A stretch of 64,000 bases of DNA from positions 22,270,488-22,334,487 of the forward strand of contig CM046882.1 in NCBI GenBank assembly GCA_025667525.1, read 5' to 3'. Both the position numbers and the translations under genes were made by a program. Shown piece after piece: positions 36,340 through 47,973 of this stretch (within the stretch, counting starts at the first letter, position 1; the number at the start of each line of letters is the position of its first letter). The stretch comes from Glebionis coronaria (taxonomy: Eukaryota > Streptophyta > Magnoliopsida > Asterales > Asteraceae). Under the pieces are notes generated by a model. That model was not told where the DNA came from. It made no database searches and saw only the letters and a list, made by a program, of their open reading frames with translations.

Positions 36340-37394
36340 ATGTCATCGATAGAAAAGTTTGACGTCAAAAAAATTCGCCGGGTCTAATGACTTCGGGTTG
36401 TGGCGTGTGAAGATGCGGTGTCTATTAATTCAACATGGTTGGGAACCAAAGGCCTCTTGGCCCAGCGGTATGTGAGTGGCCCTCTAACCTAAAGGTTGTG
36501 GGTTCAAGTCTCGGTGGAGACATATGAGATAGAATTTGTGAGATAGATTGTGTGAGTTGTAAAAAATTGCCGTTCAAAAAAAAATTCAACATGGTTGGGA
36601 GGCTTTGTTAGATCCATTCCCGGATATCATGACGGATGCTCAGAAGACTGCGGCGTTGAAGACGGAAGTGTATAAAAAGGCACACGGTGTCTTACTCTTG
36701 TGCTTGGATAACAAGGTGTTGAGGGAAGTCAACAAAGAAAATTGTGCTGCGGGTGTTTGGTTAAAGTTATTCACTTTCTATATGCATTTGGGTAAGAAAT
36801 TTGTACTTGAAGAAGAAGTTATTCACTTTCTACATGCATTCGGGTAAGAAATTATCTGAACATATAGATGAGTTTAATAAGTTGATCGGTGACTTGGCGA
36901 ACATAGACGTTGAAATTGATGACGAAGATCAGGCACTCATGTTACTTACATCATTACCGTCCTCGTATGATAACTTTGTGGAGACATTGCTTTATAGAAG
37001 GGAGTCGCTCACTTTGGAAGATGTCTTGTCTACCCTCAATTCAAGGGAGCTGAAGAAGAGGACAGATGCAAAGGATGATGGTGATGGGTTATTTGTAAGG
37101 GGGAGGCAAGAGCATTGGGGTAATCAAGGACGTGGTAGTTCGCGATCAAAGTCAAAAGGTAAAGGAACTTATAAACATAAGTGTTACATATGCTATTCTG
37201 AGGATCACCTTAAGAAAGACTGTCCAAAATGGAACAAGAAGAAATCAACTGGCTTTGTCAACAAGAATGCAAAACAGGACGCTGGGACGTATTCTAAGGG
37301 TTATGACAATGATGATTTGTTGATGGCGGTAAGTGAGGAAAGGTTCCTAGGATGGACTTCTTGTTTGATTTTAAGGAGCTTGATGGAGGTATGA
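36340..37394 (+). pseudogene. gag: Copia gag (UBN2-type) with zinc knuckle, broken
   Basis: It begins ATGTCATCGATAGAAAAGTT (MSSIEKFD), then frame-breaks within about 15 codons. It is interrupted by the SINE after the codons for LIQHGWE and resumes with LLDPFPDIMTDAQKTAALKT. A local duplication or conversion around 36765-36855 (two copies of TTATTCACTTTCTA) shifts the frame again. The main frame 36801-37394 reads SEHIDEFNKLIGDLANIDVE, LLTSLPSSYDNFVETLL and the CCHC zinc knuckle CYICYSEDHLKKDC at about 37184-37226. Confidence 0.92.
36445..36582 (+). mobile_element. tRNA-derived SINE inserted in the copia gag
   Basis: These 138 bp have an RNA polymerase III box A (TGGCCCAGCGG, 36458-36468), box B (GGTTCAAGTCTC, 36501-36512) and an A-rich 3' end. 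They are flanked by a perfect 18-bp target duplication (AATTCAACATGGTTGGGA at 36427-36444 and 36583-36600). All hallmarks of a plant SINE are present. Confidence 0.92.
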
Positions 37395-37882
37395 TTTTTC
37401 TCGGTGATAATAGAGCATGTGTCATCAAGGGGACAGGGAAGGTGAGAGTACAAATGAAAGATGGTTTAAGTTTTTCGCTTAAGAATGTGTGTTACATTCC
37501 CTAGTTGAAAAGAAAATTGTTATCTTTGGGCACTCTGGATCGAGAGGGCTATCCCGTGAAGTTGCAGAATGGAAGAGTAAAGGTGATCAAGGGTTCTTTG
37601 ATGGTTTTGTCGGGAACTTTGAAGGAAAATTGTGTGTACTCCTTGGATGGTTGGGCTGAATCAAGTGAAGCTAGTGTCGCTATAGAAGAAAATGAAAGTC
37701 TTGCGCAGGTGTGGCATAAACGACTGGGTCACATTAGTGAAGCAGGCTTGAATGAACTCGAAAGAAGAGAGGTGATGGGGAAGGAAGGTCTAGGTAAGCT
37801 CGAATTCTGTGAAAATTGTGTTCTTGGAAAATCGACCAGGGTAAGTTTTGGTCGAGGTCAGCACACAACAGAGGGAGTATAG
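37395..37882 (+). pseudogene. Copia protease remnant and integrase zinc-binding (GAG-pre-integrase) domain
   Basis: The protease active-site triplet region (D-S/T-G) is missing: the frame jumps from RFLGW to the CLI/DFKELDGGMIFLGDNRACV part. A TAG stop at about 37503 follows CYIP. Frame 37505-37882 carries LKRKLLSLGTLDREGYPV and the HHCC zinc motif (VWHKRLGHISEAGLNEL, FCENCVLGK). Confidence 0.9.
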
Positions 37883-37917
37883 ACTATGTCCATGCGGATC
37901 TCTAGGGTCCTTCTCGG

Positions 37918-38618
37918 GTGGAATCGATGAGTGGTTGCCGGTACTTTTTATCGATTGTTGATGATTATTCGAGGAGGGTTTGGGTTTATTTTCTTAGACA
38001 CAAGAGTGAGGCGTTCATCAATTTTAAGGAGTGGAAGCAGTTGGTGGAAAACCAGATAGGCAGAAGACTGAAGAAACTTCGAACGGATAATAGTTTGGAG
38101 TTTTATAATCAGGAGTTTAATAACTTGTGCAAGGAGAGCGGGATAGCAAGACATTTGACGGTTGCTGGAACTCCGCAACAGAATGGTCTTGCTGAACGAA
38201 TGAACAGCACGCTCTTGGAAAAGGTTAGGTGTTTACTGATTCAGTCTGGTTTGCCAGAATCATTCTGGGCTGAAGCAACAGTGACGACAACATATCTGAT
38301 CAATGGGTCTCCATCTAAAGCATTGGAGAAGAAGACACCTATGTATTTATGGTCAGGACATCCGACAAATTACGAGATGTTAAAGATATTTGGTTGTGTT
38401 GCTTATTCACACGTGAAACAGGGGAATCTCAAGCCTAGAGCTATAAAATGCATATTCCTAGGGTATCCTAAGGGTGTGAAGGGATTCAGATTATGGAGGT
38501 TGGATGATGTTAAACCGAAGATAATCATAAGTAGGGATGTGGTCTTTAATGAGAGCCTTATGTATAAGGATACTCTCAAGGGTGTTGGTGCTGCAGATTC
38601 TGGGAAGGAAATTGAGTT
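37918..38618 (+). pseudogene. Copia integrase core, cut by the inner LTR element
   Basis: The catalytic triad blocks are visible: FLSIVDDYSRRVWVYF (first Asp), KKLRTDNSLEF (second Asp) and TPQQNGLAERMNSTLLEKVR (Glu). The GKEIEF codons at the right end meet the inner insertion at 38618, and the reading resumes at 47974 with KVELQGSRVEP. The integrase frame is open, but the start codon used here is internal to the polyprotein. Confidence 0.93.
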
Positions 38619-40215
38619 TGTAGAAACTAGAAGGGGGGGGGGGGGTGAATAGTTTCTTTTCGATTGGTGACCAAATTAAAATTACTTTCAATTTGGTTTG
38701 TATCAAAACTATCTTTTACTTAAAGCTAAGTTGCATAATGATTAGGTTCAATTGAAATGCACTAGCAATAATAATAAGCAAGTATAATGATAATGAAATA
38801 AGTAAAGAGCAAGGAAGGAGACAACCTAGTGGGAAGACACCAAGATTTATAGTGGTTCGACAACGAGGCTCTATCCTCGTTTCTACTCCACTCCTCGAGT
38901 ACACCTACTCGAGATTTCCACTATATCCACAAGCTCCCTTCTCGGCGGAGAAAACCTTACAACGTTGCTTACATTATTTTTCGACACTAAGCTAAATGTC
39001 GAGACCTAATCTTTAGCTAGGACCAATCTACACGACGTTACCTACTTCACAATTTAACGACACAAGGCTAGATGTCGGGTTCTAATCGAAAGGTAGAACC
39101 ATCTTCACGACGTTGCCTACTTCACCATTTTACGACACAAGGCTAGATGTCGAGTTCTAATCGAAAGCTAGAACCAATCTTCACGACTCTTCACTTTGAA
39201 GCTAAGTGAGAACTTCACACAACACAACTACTAGTCACTTTAAAGTTTAGTGAGAACTCACAAGACACGACCACATCACTTTATAGTTTAGTGAGAACTC
39301 CTAATCAAATCTATTACAACTCAACTAGACTTATCCAAGTACACACATGTAGCTTGGATTTACACAACACAAATCCAAGCAAACACATATGCAATGGATG
39401 TACACAACAAATCCAAGTATCCACAAATAACTTGGATGAACACAACTAGTCCAAGTATTCATAAATACATTGGATTGACCTAAAACAAAAAGGTATCATG
39501 ATGAATATGACTAGCTCATAAATTCATCTTTATCACTACACTAGTGAGTGTGTGATCTTCTCATTGGACATGGTAAAGGAGGGGATCAAGAGGATAATCA
39601 TATGTAAACATCCTTAACAAATTAAGTGATCATTTACTATTGATTATGCTATAGAAAATAGAAAGAGGACTGAGAAAATCGTCAAAGAGGCTTACTGGAA
39701 AATGAGATTTGACCCACTATTTAAAGGAGATAAAGTATAACGGATCTATAACAGTCTTCTGTGCGCGGTACCTTATCTCACCCCGCGGTACCTTATCGAT
39801 AAGGTACCGCCTAGGTACTTAAGGTACCGCCACTAGACTCCGCTCCGTTTTTTGTCTTTTAGTGGGGTGGGAATATCTGAGGTATTTAAACCCTTCAAAG
39901 GATATTCTAACAGCATTTGGAATATGCCATTTTCAAATTTTCATTTTGCATTTTAATAAAACATTTTCTAAAAAAGAAAGTTTATTAAAAATACTTTTGT
40001 CTTATTAACAAAAGTGAGTTTTCAGGATAATCATTTTGATGATCACTAAGTATGATTAAGAAAGGTTAGTGATATGATTATTACCTTGATGATAGTGTTA
40101 GTTAAATAATTCATTTTGTGTTTCAACACTAAATGTGTTGTATGGTTTGTTGTGATCAAAACTAAGAAAGGTTAGTTAACACTAATAATGTTTTTAGGCA
40201 TTACTTGCATTAACA
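38619..40215 (-). repeat. 3' LTR of the nested LTR element
   Basis: It starts TGTAGAAACTAG with a G run (38632-38646) and ends CATTAACA on the plus strand. It includes about three tandem units of roughly 72 bp (CGACACAAGGCTAGATGTCG blocks, 38981-39188). Confidence 0.93.
39765..39830. repeat. GC-rich palindrome module 1 (in LTR)
   Basis: Four half-sites are present: GCGGTACCTTAT at 39765; a perfect 26-bp palindrome at 39785-39810 made of GCGGTACCTTAT, CG and ATAAGGTACCGC; then TTAAGGTACCGC at 39819-39830. The two outer and the two inner half-sites are inverted repeats, so the module can fold as a hairpin within a hairpin. Confidence 0.9.
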
Positions 40216-40945
40216 ATCTCCCCCTTTTTGATTACGACAAACGATAAACTCATTTACGTATAAACACAAACTATGGAATTATTAACTAGTTTATCACTAT
40301 CATTTCTCCCCCTTTGTCGTAGCAAAAAGGTTAGCATAAGTCTTTGAAGTGCATCGAACTTTGCTAGTAGCCCCTCCTTGGTGGTTGCTCCCCCTTGCTT
40401 GGGGCACCAAGTTTGTGAGCTAAGGTGACATGCTACACAAAGGTTAGTAGAAAGGAAAGAAACACCAATGTATATATGATCACTACCTACTAAGTAACTT
40501 GAGAGGGAGAAGGAGAAGAAGTCTCAAATTAGAAGCAAGTATTTTGCTAAGTATGTCCAAAGAGGTAATTGACAAAATCAAACTTCAATAAAGTGAAGAT
40601 GATAAGCTTGTCAATGGGTTAAAGCTTTAGAATTGATGGAATCACTCATAAGCAATTGTAAAAGTTTAACCAAGATCAACTCAAAAATAGAACTAATTAG
40701 ATAGCACACAAATAACACACAAGTTAAAAAAAATACAACAAAGAGGATAGTCATACACATAGTATGAGTATCTAAAAGCAATAAGTATGGAAAATAAACC
40801 ACTAAGCATAAGCTAGTCTAATAGTGATATTTTCCAAGATTGCAAAAAAAATAAAACTAAAAAGACGACGATGCATCATTCGAAGTTTTGTCCACCGGAA
40901 CGAAAACTTGAATAGGAGGTCGAGTGAGGAGGAATTCAAGAAAAT

Positions 40946-41371
40946 TTAACTTCTCATACACATGAGCAAGTTCAATTTGTTGAAAACGGCAACAATCACA
41001 CGAGGATCCATGATGCAACACAAAATCGTTTGATGTGGGTATGACATCAAACTTAGGGTTTGGAGGTGGTGGGGTAAAGGGTTTGGGAGTGTTTTCACAA
41101 TGCCTTGTGAGGTTTGGGAAGGTGGAAAGGTCATTAAGTTGGGGGGGGGGGGGGGTAGTGAAGGATTGTGGTGGTGGTGGAACATGTTCTTTTGCTCCGG
41201 TGATGGGGTTATGGTGTAAGTCTCATTCCAATACTTGATTGGAGAGAAGGTAGGGTTTTTGGGTGGTTTGGACGAAGATGGTTCATTCTTCTTAACCCAA
41301 ACGGGTCGAACCGAGATTTTCGGTTTCTTTGAAAGCTTTGGGTGAGTGGGGTTGTGACAAAGAAATGTCAA
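40946..41371 (-). CDS. Proline-rich open frame in the nested element, unknown function
   Basis: It is 141 codons, rich in Pro, Ser and His (KKNEPSSSKPPKNPTFSP, MFHHHHNPSLPPPPP). No domain is recognised. The opposite strand contains a long G run at 41143-41156 that creates the Pro stretch. It may be the C-terminal part of a protein shared with the frames upstream, but the frames are not continuous. Confidence 0.35.
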   Translation of the reverse strand: MTFLCHNPTHPKLSKKPKISVRPVWVKKNEPSSSKPPKNPTFSPIKYWNETYTITPSPEQKNMFHHHHNPSLPPPPPNLMTFPPSQTSQGIVKTLPNPLPHHLQTLSLMSYPHQTILCCIMDPRVIVAVFNKLNLLMCMRS

Positions 41372-41633
41372 GGTTAGGAATGTAGGAGTTAGGCATTGTG
41401 AGAGTGTGAGAATGATATCTCAAGGTAATGTGAGAATGAATTCTCAAGGTTGGGAAGGTGTGAGAATGAAATCTCAAGGTTGGGATATAAGTAAAATGTA
41501 ATCAAGGTAAGAATTTGAATACAAAATATCTATTGTCAAGGAATGTTTAGTCAATTTGAGTAAACAAGGAATCTTGACTGGGAATAGGGTTTAAAGGTTT
41601 TTACCAAAAATTCGTCAAAAGTCTCATTCTGCC

Positions 41634-41702
41634 CGCGGTACCTTATGTTGGCCGGCGGTTCCATATCACTAAGGAACCGCGGGTCCTTAAGGAACCGCGT
41701 CC
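41634..41702. repeat. GC-rich palindrome module 2 (internal)
   Basis: The same four half-site plan holds: GCGGTACCTTAT, then GCGGTTCCATAT and ATTAAGGAACCGC-type inverted halves, then TTAAGGAACCGC. The central pair is imperfect (CACT in the middle). Confidence 0.85.
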
Positions 41703-42286
41703 AGAGGACTTTAGACCAAGTTTTTCCTGGGTTTTAGGAAAAACTAAGACTTTTTCAAAAAAAAGTTGCAAATCTTGGATTTTTACCTCTATTAGAACCA
41801 AAATATGCTAGGGTACATAAAGCAACACATTCACAAAGAATGTCTTGACAAAGGGTGACAAAATAATTAGATATCATTTTGAACCAATTTTTAGTCAAGT
41901 TTTAGGGGTTGTGATAGATTTAGGTTCAATTTTAATTTCAAATTGAAGTTGATTAGTGTGCACAAAAGGATAGAATCACACAAAGCTAAATCCATAACAA
42001 AACAATCATAAACATTCATTAATAAGGAAACAAGAACAAAAATAAATGAAACTAACTAATACATAGCTAGCTTATCATAAAATCTAGATAAGTAGTTTTC
42101 TTTGGCTTGTTGTTGAAAACTCTTATTATGAAATGACTCCATCATTCATCTCCTAGGAGGAGGCATGGAGAACAAAGTAAGCAAGAAATCTTGCAAACCC
42201 CTATGTAGTCCATACATATCCATCCTTAGGTTTTGGATGAGGAAGTGGTTATAGAGACAACATGGACATCTAGGACCATGAGTTTG

Positions 42287-42805
42287 TTAGAACCCACAGT
42301 AAGGATCACCCAAAAGGAGGGGAAGAGGGACACCCAAAATTGGGATGTTTGAGTTAGGTGGAGGTGGAGGAGGCAAGTTCTCCAATGGTGAAGTGGGTGA
42401 AAGAGGAGGCAAGTTCCTCAAAGGTGAAATGGATGAGTGTGGAGGGGTAAATGGTGAAGTCACCAAAAGGTCATCAAAGTCATTCCCAAAAAGAATGCTT
42501 TGGATTGGTTGAGGTTGTGTGGTCACTTCCAAGGGTGCACTTGGAGTGAAGGGTGAGGAAAGCTCATTCATTCTAGAATTGAATGAAGAGGAGTTAGAAC
42601 CAATGGAGTGGTTAGTACCATGGGTGGAGGAGGTCTTGCATGGTGCAAGAGGTGGGGAAGGTGATGAAGAAATGAGGATAGGAGCATTCTCATTCTTAGG
42701 TGTGAGGAAAGGTGAAGAGTTAGGCTTAGCTACCTTAACCCTTATTTTGAGTGTTTTTCTTGGGGTGGAGGTCTTGGAAGTGTTTGAGGTTTTGGTACAC
42801 ACCAT
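42287..42805 (-). CDS. Pro/Ser/Lys-rich open frame in the nested element
   Basis: It is 172 codons starting MVCTKTSNTSKTSTPRKTLK, a basic N-terminus followed by Ser/Pro-rich low-complexity sequence (SSSPSPPLAPCK, LPPPPPPNSNIPI). No known domain is visible. Basic low-complexity starts of this type are common in proteins of large plant retrotransposon derivatives, but that is a general impression. Confidence 0.4.
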   Translation of the reverse strand: MVCTKTSNTSKTSTPRKTLKIRVKVAKPNSSPFLTPKNENAPILISSSPSPPLAPCKTSSTHGTNHSIGSNSSSFNSRMNELSSPFTPSAPLEVTTQPQPIQSILFGNDFDDLLVTSPFTPPHSSISPLRNLPPLSPTSPLENLPPPPPPNSNIPILGVPLPLLLGDPYCGF

Positions 42806-43050
42806 GGTTGATTAGGGTGGTTTAAGGTTTAAGGAAGTATGTTTGATGTGTGAAGAACATGCAAACAAGGTGGGTTTAAATGGTTGAGGGGATGATCCAA
42901 ACTAGTAATGGGTTAAAATCATTTTAGGTGAATAATGAATTTAGATACCCTAGTTTAGGAAATGTGCAGTTTATTACTGAAAATCATGCAAGGTTTACAC
43001 AAAATTAAGAAAACAGTGTAAAGCAAAGATGCTGTCGTGCACAGTGGTTG

Positions 43051-43119
43051 GCGGTTCCTTATCTAGGACCGGCGGTACCTTATCGATAAGGAACCGCGGG
43101 TCGATATGGAACCGCGTCC
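43051..43119. repeat. GC-rich palindrome module 3 (internal)
   Basis: GCGGTTCCTTAT, then GCGGTACCTTAT-CG-ATAAGGAACCGC (one mismatch pair), then ATATGGAACCGC. The order and spacing are the same as in module 1. Confidence 0.85.
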
Positions 43120-43402
43120 AGAAGGTTTTCAAAAATTTCCCATTTTAGTTTTTGACAAACCCAGATTTTTCCCAAAGGTTTCACAAGCCAAAGTTAACTA
43201 CAGATCATAATCTAATAAGCTAACTATCATATGGCATGCACAAAGCTATGTAAAACACAAACAAGATGGCATAATAAACATTTAAGTATCAAAATAAATG
43301 GTAATCCAAGCATCCAACACAAGTTAATACATAACCAAATGAAGATAAGAGAGTCAATAAAACATCCTAGATTAGTGTTGCAAGTCACTAAGAGCATAAC
43401 AT

Positions 43403-44464
43403 CTAATTCCTTGATTCACTTCTGAGGCGTTCTCGAAGAAGATGATTGAGATAAAATTGATAATCGGAATCAACTTCATGGGAGGACAAGATGGAGATAG
43501 AAGAGGACATGAAGTTAATGAAGTTTGAGGGGGGGTTACTAGAAGACTCTTCTTGAGAAGTATTTTCGACTTGACACGAGTTCACATTGATCTCGGGTGA
43601 AATGTTCCCTTTAATGGGAGACATGACACGATCAACGGAGTGATAGGGTGAAGATAGAAGAGACGGAAAGTCAATAAGGACTCTTCTAAGAAGACGAGAA
43701 AGAAGCATTCCATAGGGAAGACTTGACTTAGGCTCAAGAATAACAAACCTAATTCTTCTAGCTATGAAAAATGCGAGATTGTAAGGAGTTGTGGTGGCAA
43801 CACAATACAACATGTGTGCAAGACAAGCGGGTACTAAGTCCCCATTCCCATCAAGACACATTGCATTTTCCCTAATGATTTCAGCCCAAGGAGACATGAA
43901 ATCATTAATATCACTAGATAGTCATTCCCAAGGAGAGAGAGTTCAAACAACTCCTTGAAATTTACCATGAATAGGATGCTCACGAGGTTTGGAAATGGTA
44001 TGAATGATGTCTGAAGGAGTTGGAAGCACGGTCACATAATGAGCATCAATAGGGGCCGATTCCAAAGAGTCTAAACTCCAAGCATCGGTGAATCGACATT
44101 GACCATTAGATGGCACTCCAAGAATATCACCAAATTCTTCAAGAGTGTAAATAATGATTTTCCCCATAATCGAAAATCGTATAGACAAACCATTATTGAT
44201 GCTTATCAATGTGAATGAGCTAAAGAACTCCATAAGAAACGAAGGAAATATTGGCTCATCAATATCAAGAAGACAATCAAAACCAATAGATTTAAACATG
44301 AAGCGAATAAACTCATTTGCGAAATTGGAACAAACAATGCGTCCTTCATGGAAACAACAATGTTCGAGAGACTTAGACGAGTTTTTGTGAGAGTGAATCA
44401 AAATAGGGTGAGAGGGCATGTATGCTCGTGTTTGTTCGTGATCTTTTTGATATCTTGAAGACAT
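43403..44464 (-). pseudogene. Putative plant transposon protein-like coding region, frameshifted
   Basis: Two minus-strand frames, 43943-44464 (173 codons) and 43403-43897 (164 codons), together read like the retroelement-associated putative plant transposon protein family. The first gives CSNFANEFIRFMFKSIGF, then SIMGKIIIYTLEEFGDILGV and CRFTDAWSL. The second gives DLVPACLAHMLYCVATTTPY, NLAFFIARRIRFV and LPYGMLLSRLLRRVLIDF. Between them (43898-43942) both frames hit stops and a third frame (FELSLLGNDYLVILMIS) bridges, so there are about two frameshifts. The family name is from memory of its style (a 'transposase_32'-type Pfam entry); biochemical function is not known to me. No nuclease motif is visible. 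Confidence 0.5.
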
Positions 44465-45154
44465 GACAAGTACCTAAACACGAAAATATCTATCCAATCA
44501 CTCATATGAAAAATCAAGAAGGAAAACGAAAAATGAAAATGTGTTATATCAATTTCTTGACAAACATAGGATTGAATCCATATCATTTTCATGTTCACAA
44601 TGTGTCTATTCCATCATTAACCAAGAACACATGATCTATGTTAGATCAACAATGGATTAGATCATTGGTTTTTCAAAACAAGGTTTTTAGGTAAGCATTA
44701 ACAATGTCATTACCTACTTGTTCATGGGTTCATCTCAAATCCATAATTCAACCAAAATCATTTAGCCTAAATTCAGATTTGTTCTATAAGTGGGTTTTAG
44801 TGAAATCTTAATGAATATCAACCTAAGGAATCATAGTAAGATTACCATGTCAACCCACATTCCTATTGAGGTTTTAATTCAATTTCAATTTTAAAAATCC
44901 CCAATTATGAAAGGATGAACCCTAGAACAAAATAGATGAAATTGAAAGAAAATACTTACAATTAATTGATGCTAGATGATGGATGAGTGAAACCCACAAC
45001 TTGGAATCAATTAATTTGAGTGATTGAAGGTTTTGGAAGCTTCAACAATGGTGGAAAAGGTAAAACACGTCGGCTGTGTGTTTTTGGGAGAGAGAGAGTT
45101 TGGTTTGAAAAAGAATAAAAAACACAAACTGGCGCTCTGACAAAAGTTTCTGCC

Positions 45155-45214
45155 CGCGGTACCTTATCGATAAGGTACTGCGGGTTTTGAGCCGCGGAGA
45201 TAAGGAACCGCCGG
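45155..45214. repeat. GC-rich palindrome module 4 (internal)
   Basis: GCGGTACCTTAT-CG-ATAAGGTACTGC, then GCCGCGG and AGATAAGGAACCGC. The first outer half-site is reduced here and one base of the inner palindrome differs. Confidence 0.8.
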
Positions 45215-46370
45215 CAGAGGCTGGTTTCTATCTCTGAAAAACGCGAAATTTTGAAAATCCAGTTTTTCTAAAATACTTAAAAAATAAATCATAAGCCTTT
45301 TAGAATATCATTGGATCATCATAACACTAAGCAATATGCCTTAATGAAGGATTACGAGTTAAATCAAGATCGAAAAGAACCGAAACGGACAAACGACTAC
45401 TCGTAGCAAAACGACTAAGTGGAGAGAAGTCAAGAGAAGTGAATCAAGACTAGGATCAATGCTCAAGGGATTAATGACAATCTTCATGTAGTTGAAACGA
45501 AGAGCTTGTGTCATATATAGTGGTTTAAGACGTGCCTTTCCGGCGAAACGATAAACGGCTTTGGTAATGAATGAGCACAAAGCAATTATTCAAGTCTAAA
45601 CTAAGATCACTTTCAATAATAGTCTTAGTCTAACCAAAATATGAGCAAAGTATTAATTCACTTTCTCTCACACAAAGGGCCTACTAACCGTATGGGTGCA
45701 AACCATGGAAATCATGCTTGATACTTTAAGCTTCTACTAACTCACTCTACATCACCATAGTGAGTCAAGTATCCAAGCAATGAAGGTTTGAGAGGATAAA
45801 AGAAAAGAAACACAAACCACAAATAAATGTCTAGGCAAGGATGCCAAGAAAAAGCACATAGTCAAGTAATGATCAAAAGAATGATCAAAGGGCGTGTGGA
45901 AGAACGAGAGCGTACCTTGGCCACAAAGAGCAATCCATGAAGGAATAAGTGCTATGCCCAATCAATGACTATGATGAGTACTAAGTCTTCAAGGACTAGT
46001 ATCATTCCCAATCATCTTGGTATCATTATTCAAAGATGTTGAAGATCAATGAAAATGATTCTTCTACAAGTGCAAGTAACTCAATCCATAACCAATTAAT
46101 TGATTGATCTTCATGGGTACCTACACAAAGCAAGATGCAAACTAGTAGATACATTTCAAGAGTATATCTAAAATGCATAAAGGCTACTAATCTTAAGTGG
46201 GATGCAATATTTTTAATTAAAAGACCTATTTTTCAAAGAAAACATAGTTTTGACCAAAGAGAAACTTTAGTACAACTAGACCTTCTAATTTGAGGAGACA
46301 ATGGATCGATCCAAGTTTTAAAGTACAATATACTTCAAAGATCTTGAGTGACCATCGATCTGATACCAAT

Positions 46371-47968
46371 TGTAGAAACTAGAAGGGGGGGGGGGGGTTG
46401 AATAGTTTCTCTTCGATTGGTGACCAAATTAAAATTACTTTCAATTTGGTTTGTATCAAAACTATCTTTTACTTAAAGCTAAGTTGCATAATGATTAGGT
46501 TCAATTGAAATGCACTAGCAATAATAATAAGCAAGTATAATGCTAATGAAATAAGTAAAGAGCAAGGAAGGAGACAACCTAATGGGAAGACACCAAGATT
46601 TATAGTGGTTCGACAACGAGGCGCTATCCTCGTTTCTACTCCACTCCTCGAGTACACCTACTCGAGATTTCCACTATATCCACAAGCTCCCTTCTCGGCG
46701 GAGAAAACCTTACAACGTTGCTTACATTATTTTCCGACACTAAGCTAAATGTCGAGACCTAATCTTTAGCTAGGACCAATCTACACGACGTTGCCTACTT
46801 CACAATTCAACGACACAAGGCTAGATGTCGGGTTCTAATCGAAAGGTAGAACCAATCTTCACGACGTTTCCTACTTCACCATTTTACGACACAAGGCTAG
46901 ATGTCGAGTTCTAATCGAAAGCTAGAACCAATCTTCACGACTCTTCACTTTGAAGCTAAGTGAGAACTTCACACAACACAACTACTAGTCACTTTAAAGT
47001 TTAGTGAGAACTCACAAGACACAACCACATCACTTTATAGTTTAGTCAGAACTCCTAATCAAATCTATTACAACTCAACTAGACTTATCCAAGTACACAC
47101 ATGTAGCTTGGATTTACACAACACAAATCCAAGCAAACACATATGCAATGGATGTACACAACAAATCCAAGTATCCACAAATAACTTGGATGAACATAAC
47201 TAGTCCAAGTATTCATAAATACATTGGATTGACGTAAAACAAAAAGGTATCATGATGAATATGACTAGCTCATAAATTCATCTTTATCACTACACTAGTG
47301 AGTGAGTGATCTTCTCATTGGACATGGTAAAGGAGGGGATCAAGAGGATAATCATATGTAAACATCCTTAACAAATTAAGTGATCATTTACTAATGATTA
47401 TTCTATAGAAAATAGAAAGAGGGCTGAGAAAATCGTCCAAGAGGCTTACTGGAAAATGAGATTTGACCCACTATTTAAAGGAGACAAAGTATAACGGATC
47501 TATAACGGTCTTCTGTGCGCGGTACCTTATCTTACCCCGCGGTACCTTATCGATAAGGTACCGCCTAGGTACTTAAGGTACCGCCACTAGACTCTGCTCC
47601 ATTTTTTGTCTTTTAGTGGGGTGGGAATATCTGAGGTATTTAAACCCTTCAAAGGATATTCTAACAGCATTTGGAATATGCCATTTTCAAATTTTCATTT
47701 TCCATTTTAATAAAACATTTTCTAAAAAAGAAAGTTTATTAAAAATACTTTTGTCTTATTAACAAAAGTGAGTTTTTAGGATAATCATTTTGATGATCAC
47801 TAAGTATGATTAAGAATGGTTAGTGATATGATTATTACCTTGATGATAGTGTTAGTTAATAATTCATTTTGTGTTTCTACACTAAATGTGTTGTATGGTT
47901 TGTTGTGATCAAAACTAAGAAAGATTAGTTAACACTAATAATGTTTTTAGGCATTACTTGCATTAACA
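46371..47968 (-). repeat. 5' LTR of the nested LTR element
   Basis: It is 1598 bp and nearly the same as 38619-40215. It is bordered on its left by the primer-binding site at 46357-46368. Confidence 0.93.
47519..47585. repeat. GC-rich palindrome module 5 (in LTR)
   Basis: This is the LTR counterpart of module 1, with the perfect 26-bp palindrome at 47539-47564. The flanking half-sites are unchanged despite other differences between the LTRs. Confidence 0.9.
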
Positions 47969-47973
47969 GAGTT

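Larger units (their letters stand above)
38619..47968 (-). mobile_element. Large LTR retrotransposon derivative nested in the copia element
   Basis: The LTRs are 38619-40215 (1597 bp) and 46371-47968 (1598 bp), with roughly 25-30 differences by eye. The target duplication GAGTT is at 38614-38618 and 47969-47973. Minus-strand orientation is shown by the primer site TGGTATCAGATC (complement of 46357-46368) and the polypurine tract AAAAAGGGGGAGAT (complement of 40216-40229). The 6.15-kb interior has no gag, protease, integrase or reverse transcriptase. Instead it has minus-strand frames like the putative plant transposon protein family, and proline-rich frames. A GC-rich palindrome module occurs once in each LTR and three times inside. 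Confidence 0.93.

Noticed and set aside
36445..36582. tRNA-like sequence with A and B boxes
   Set aside because: It lacks a full tRNA fold and has an A-rich tail and target duplications, so it is a SINE rather than a tRNA gene.
42519..42815. 98-codon plus-strand frame in the nested element
   Set aside because: It is the antisense shadow of the Pro/Ser-rich minus frame 42287-42805.
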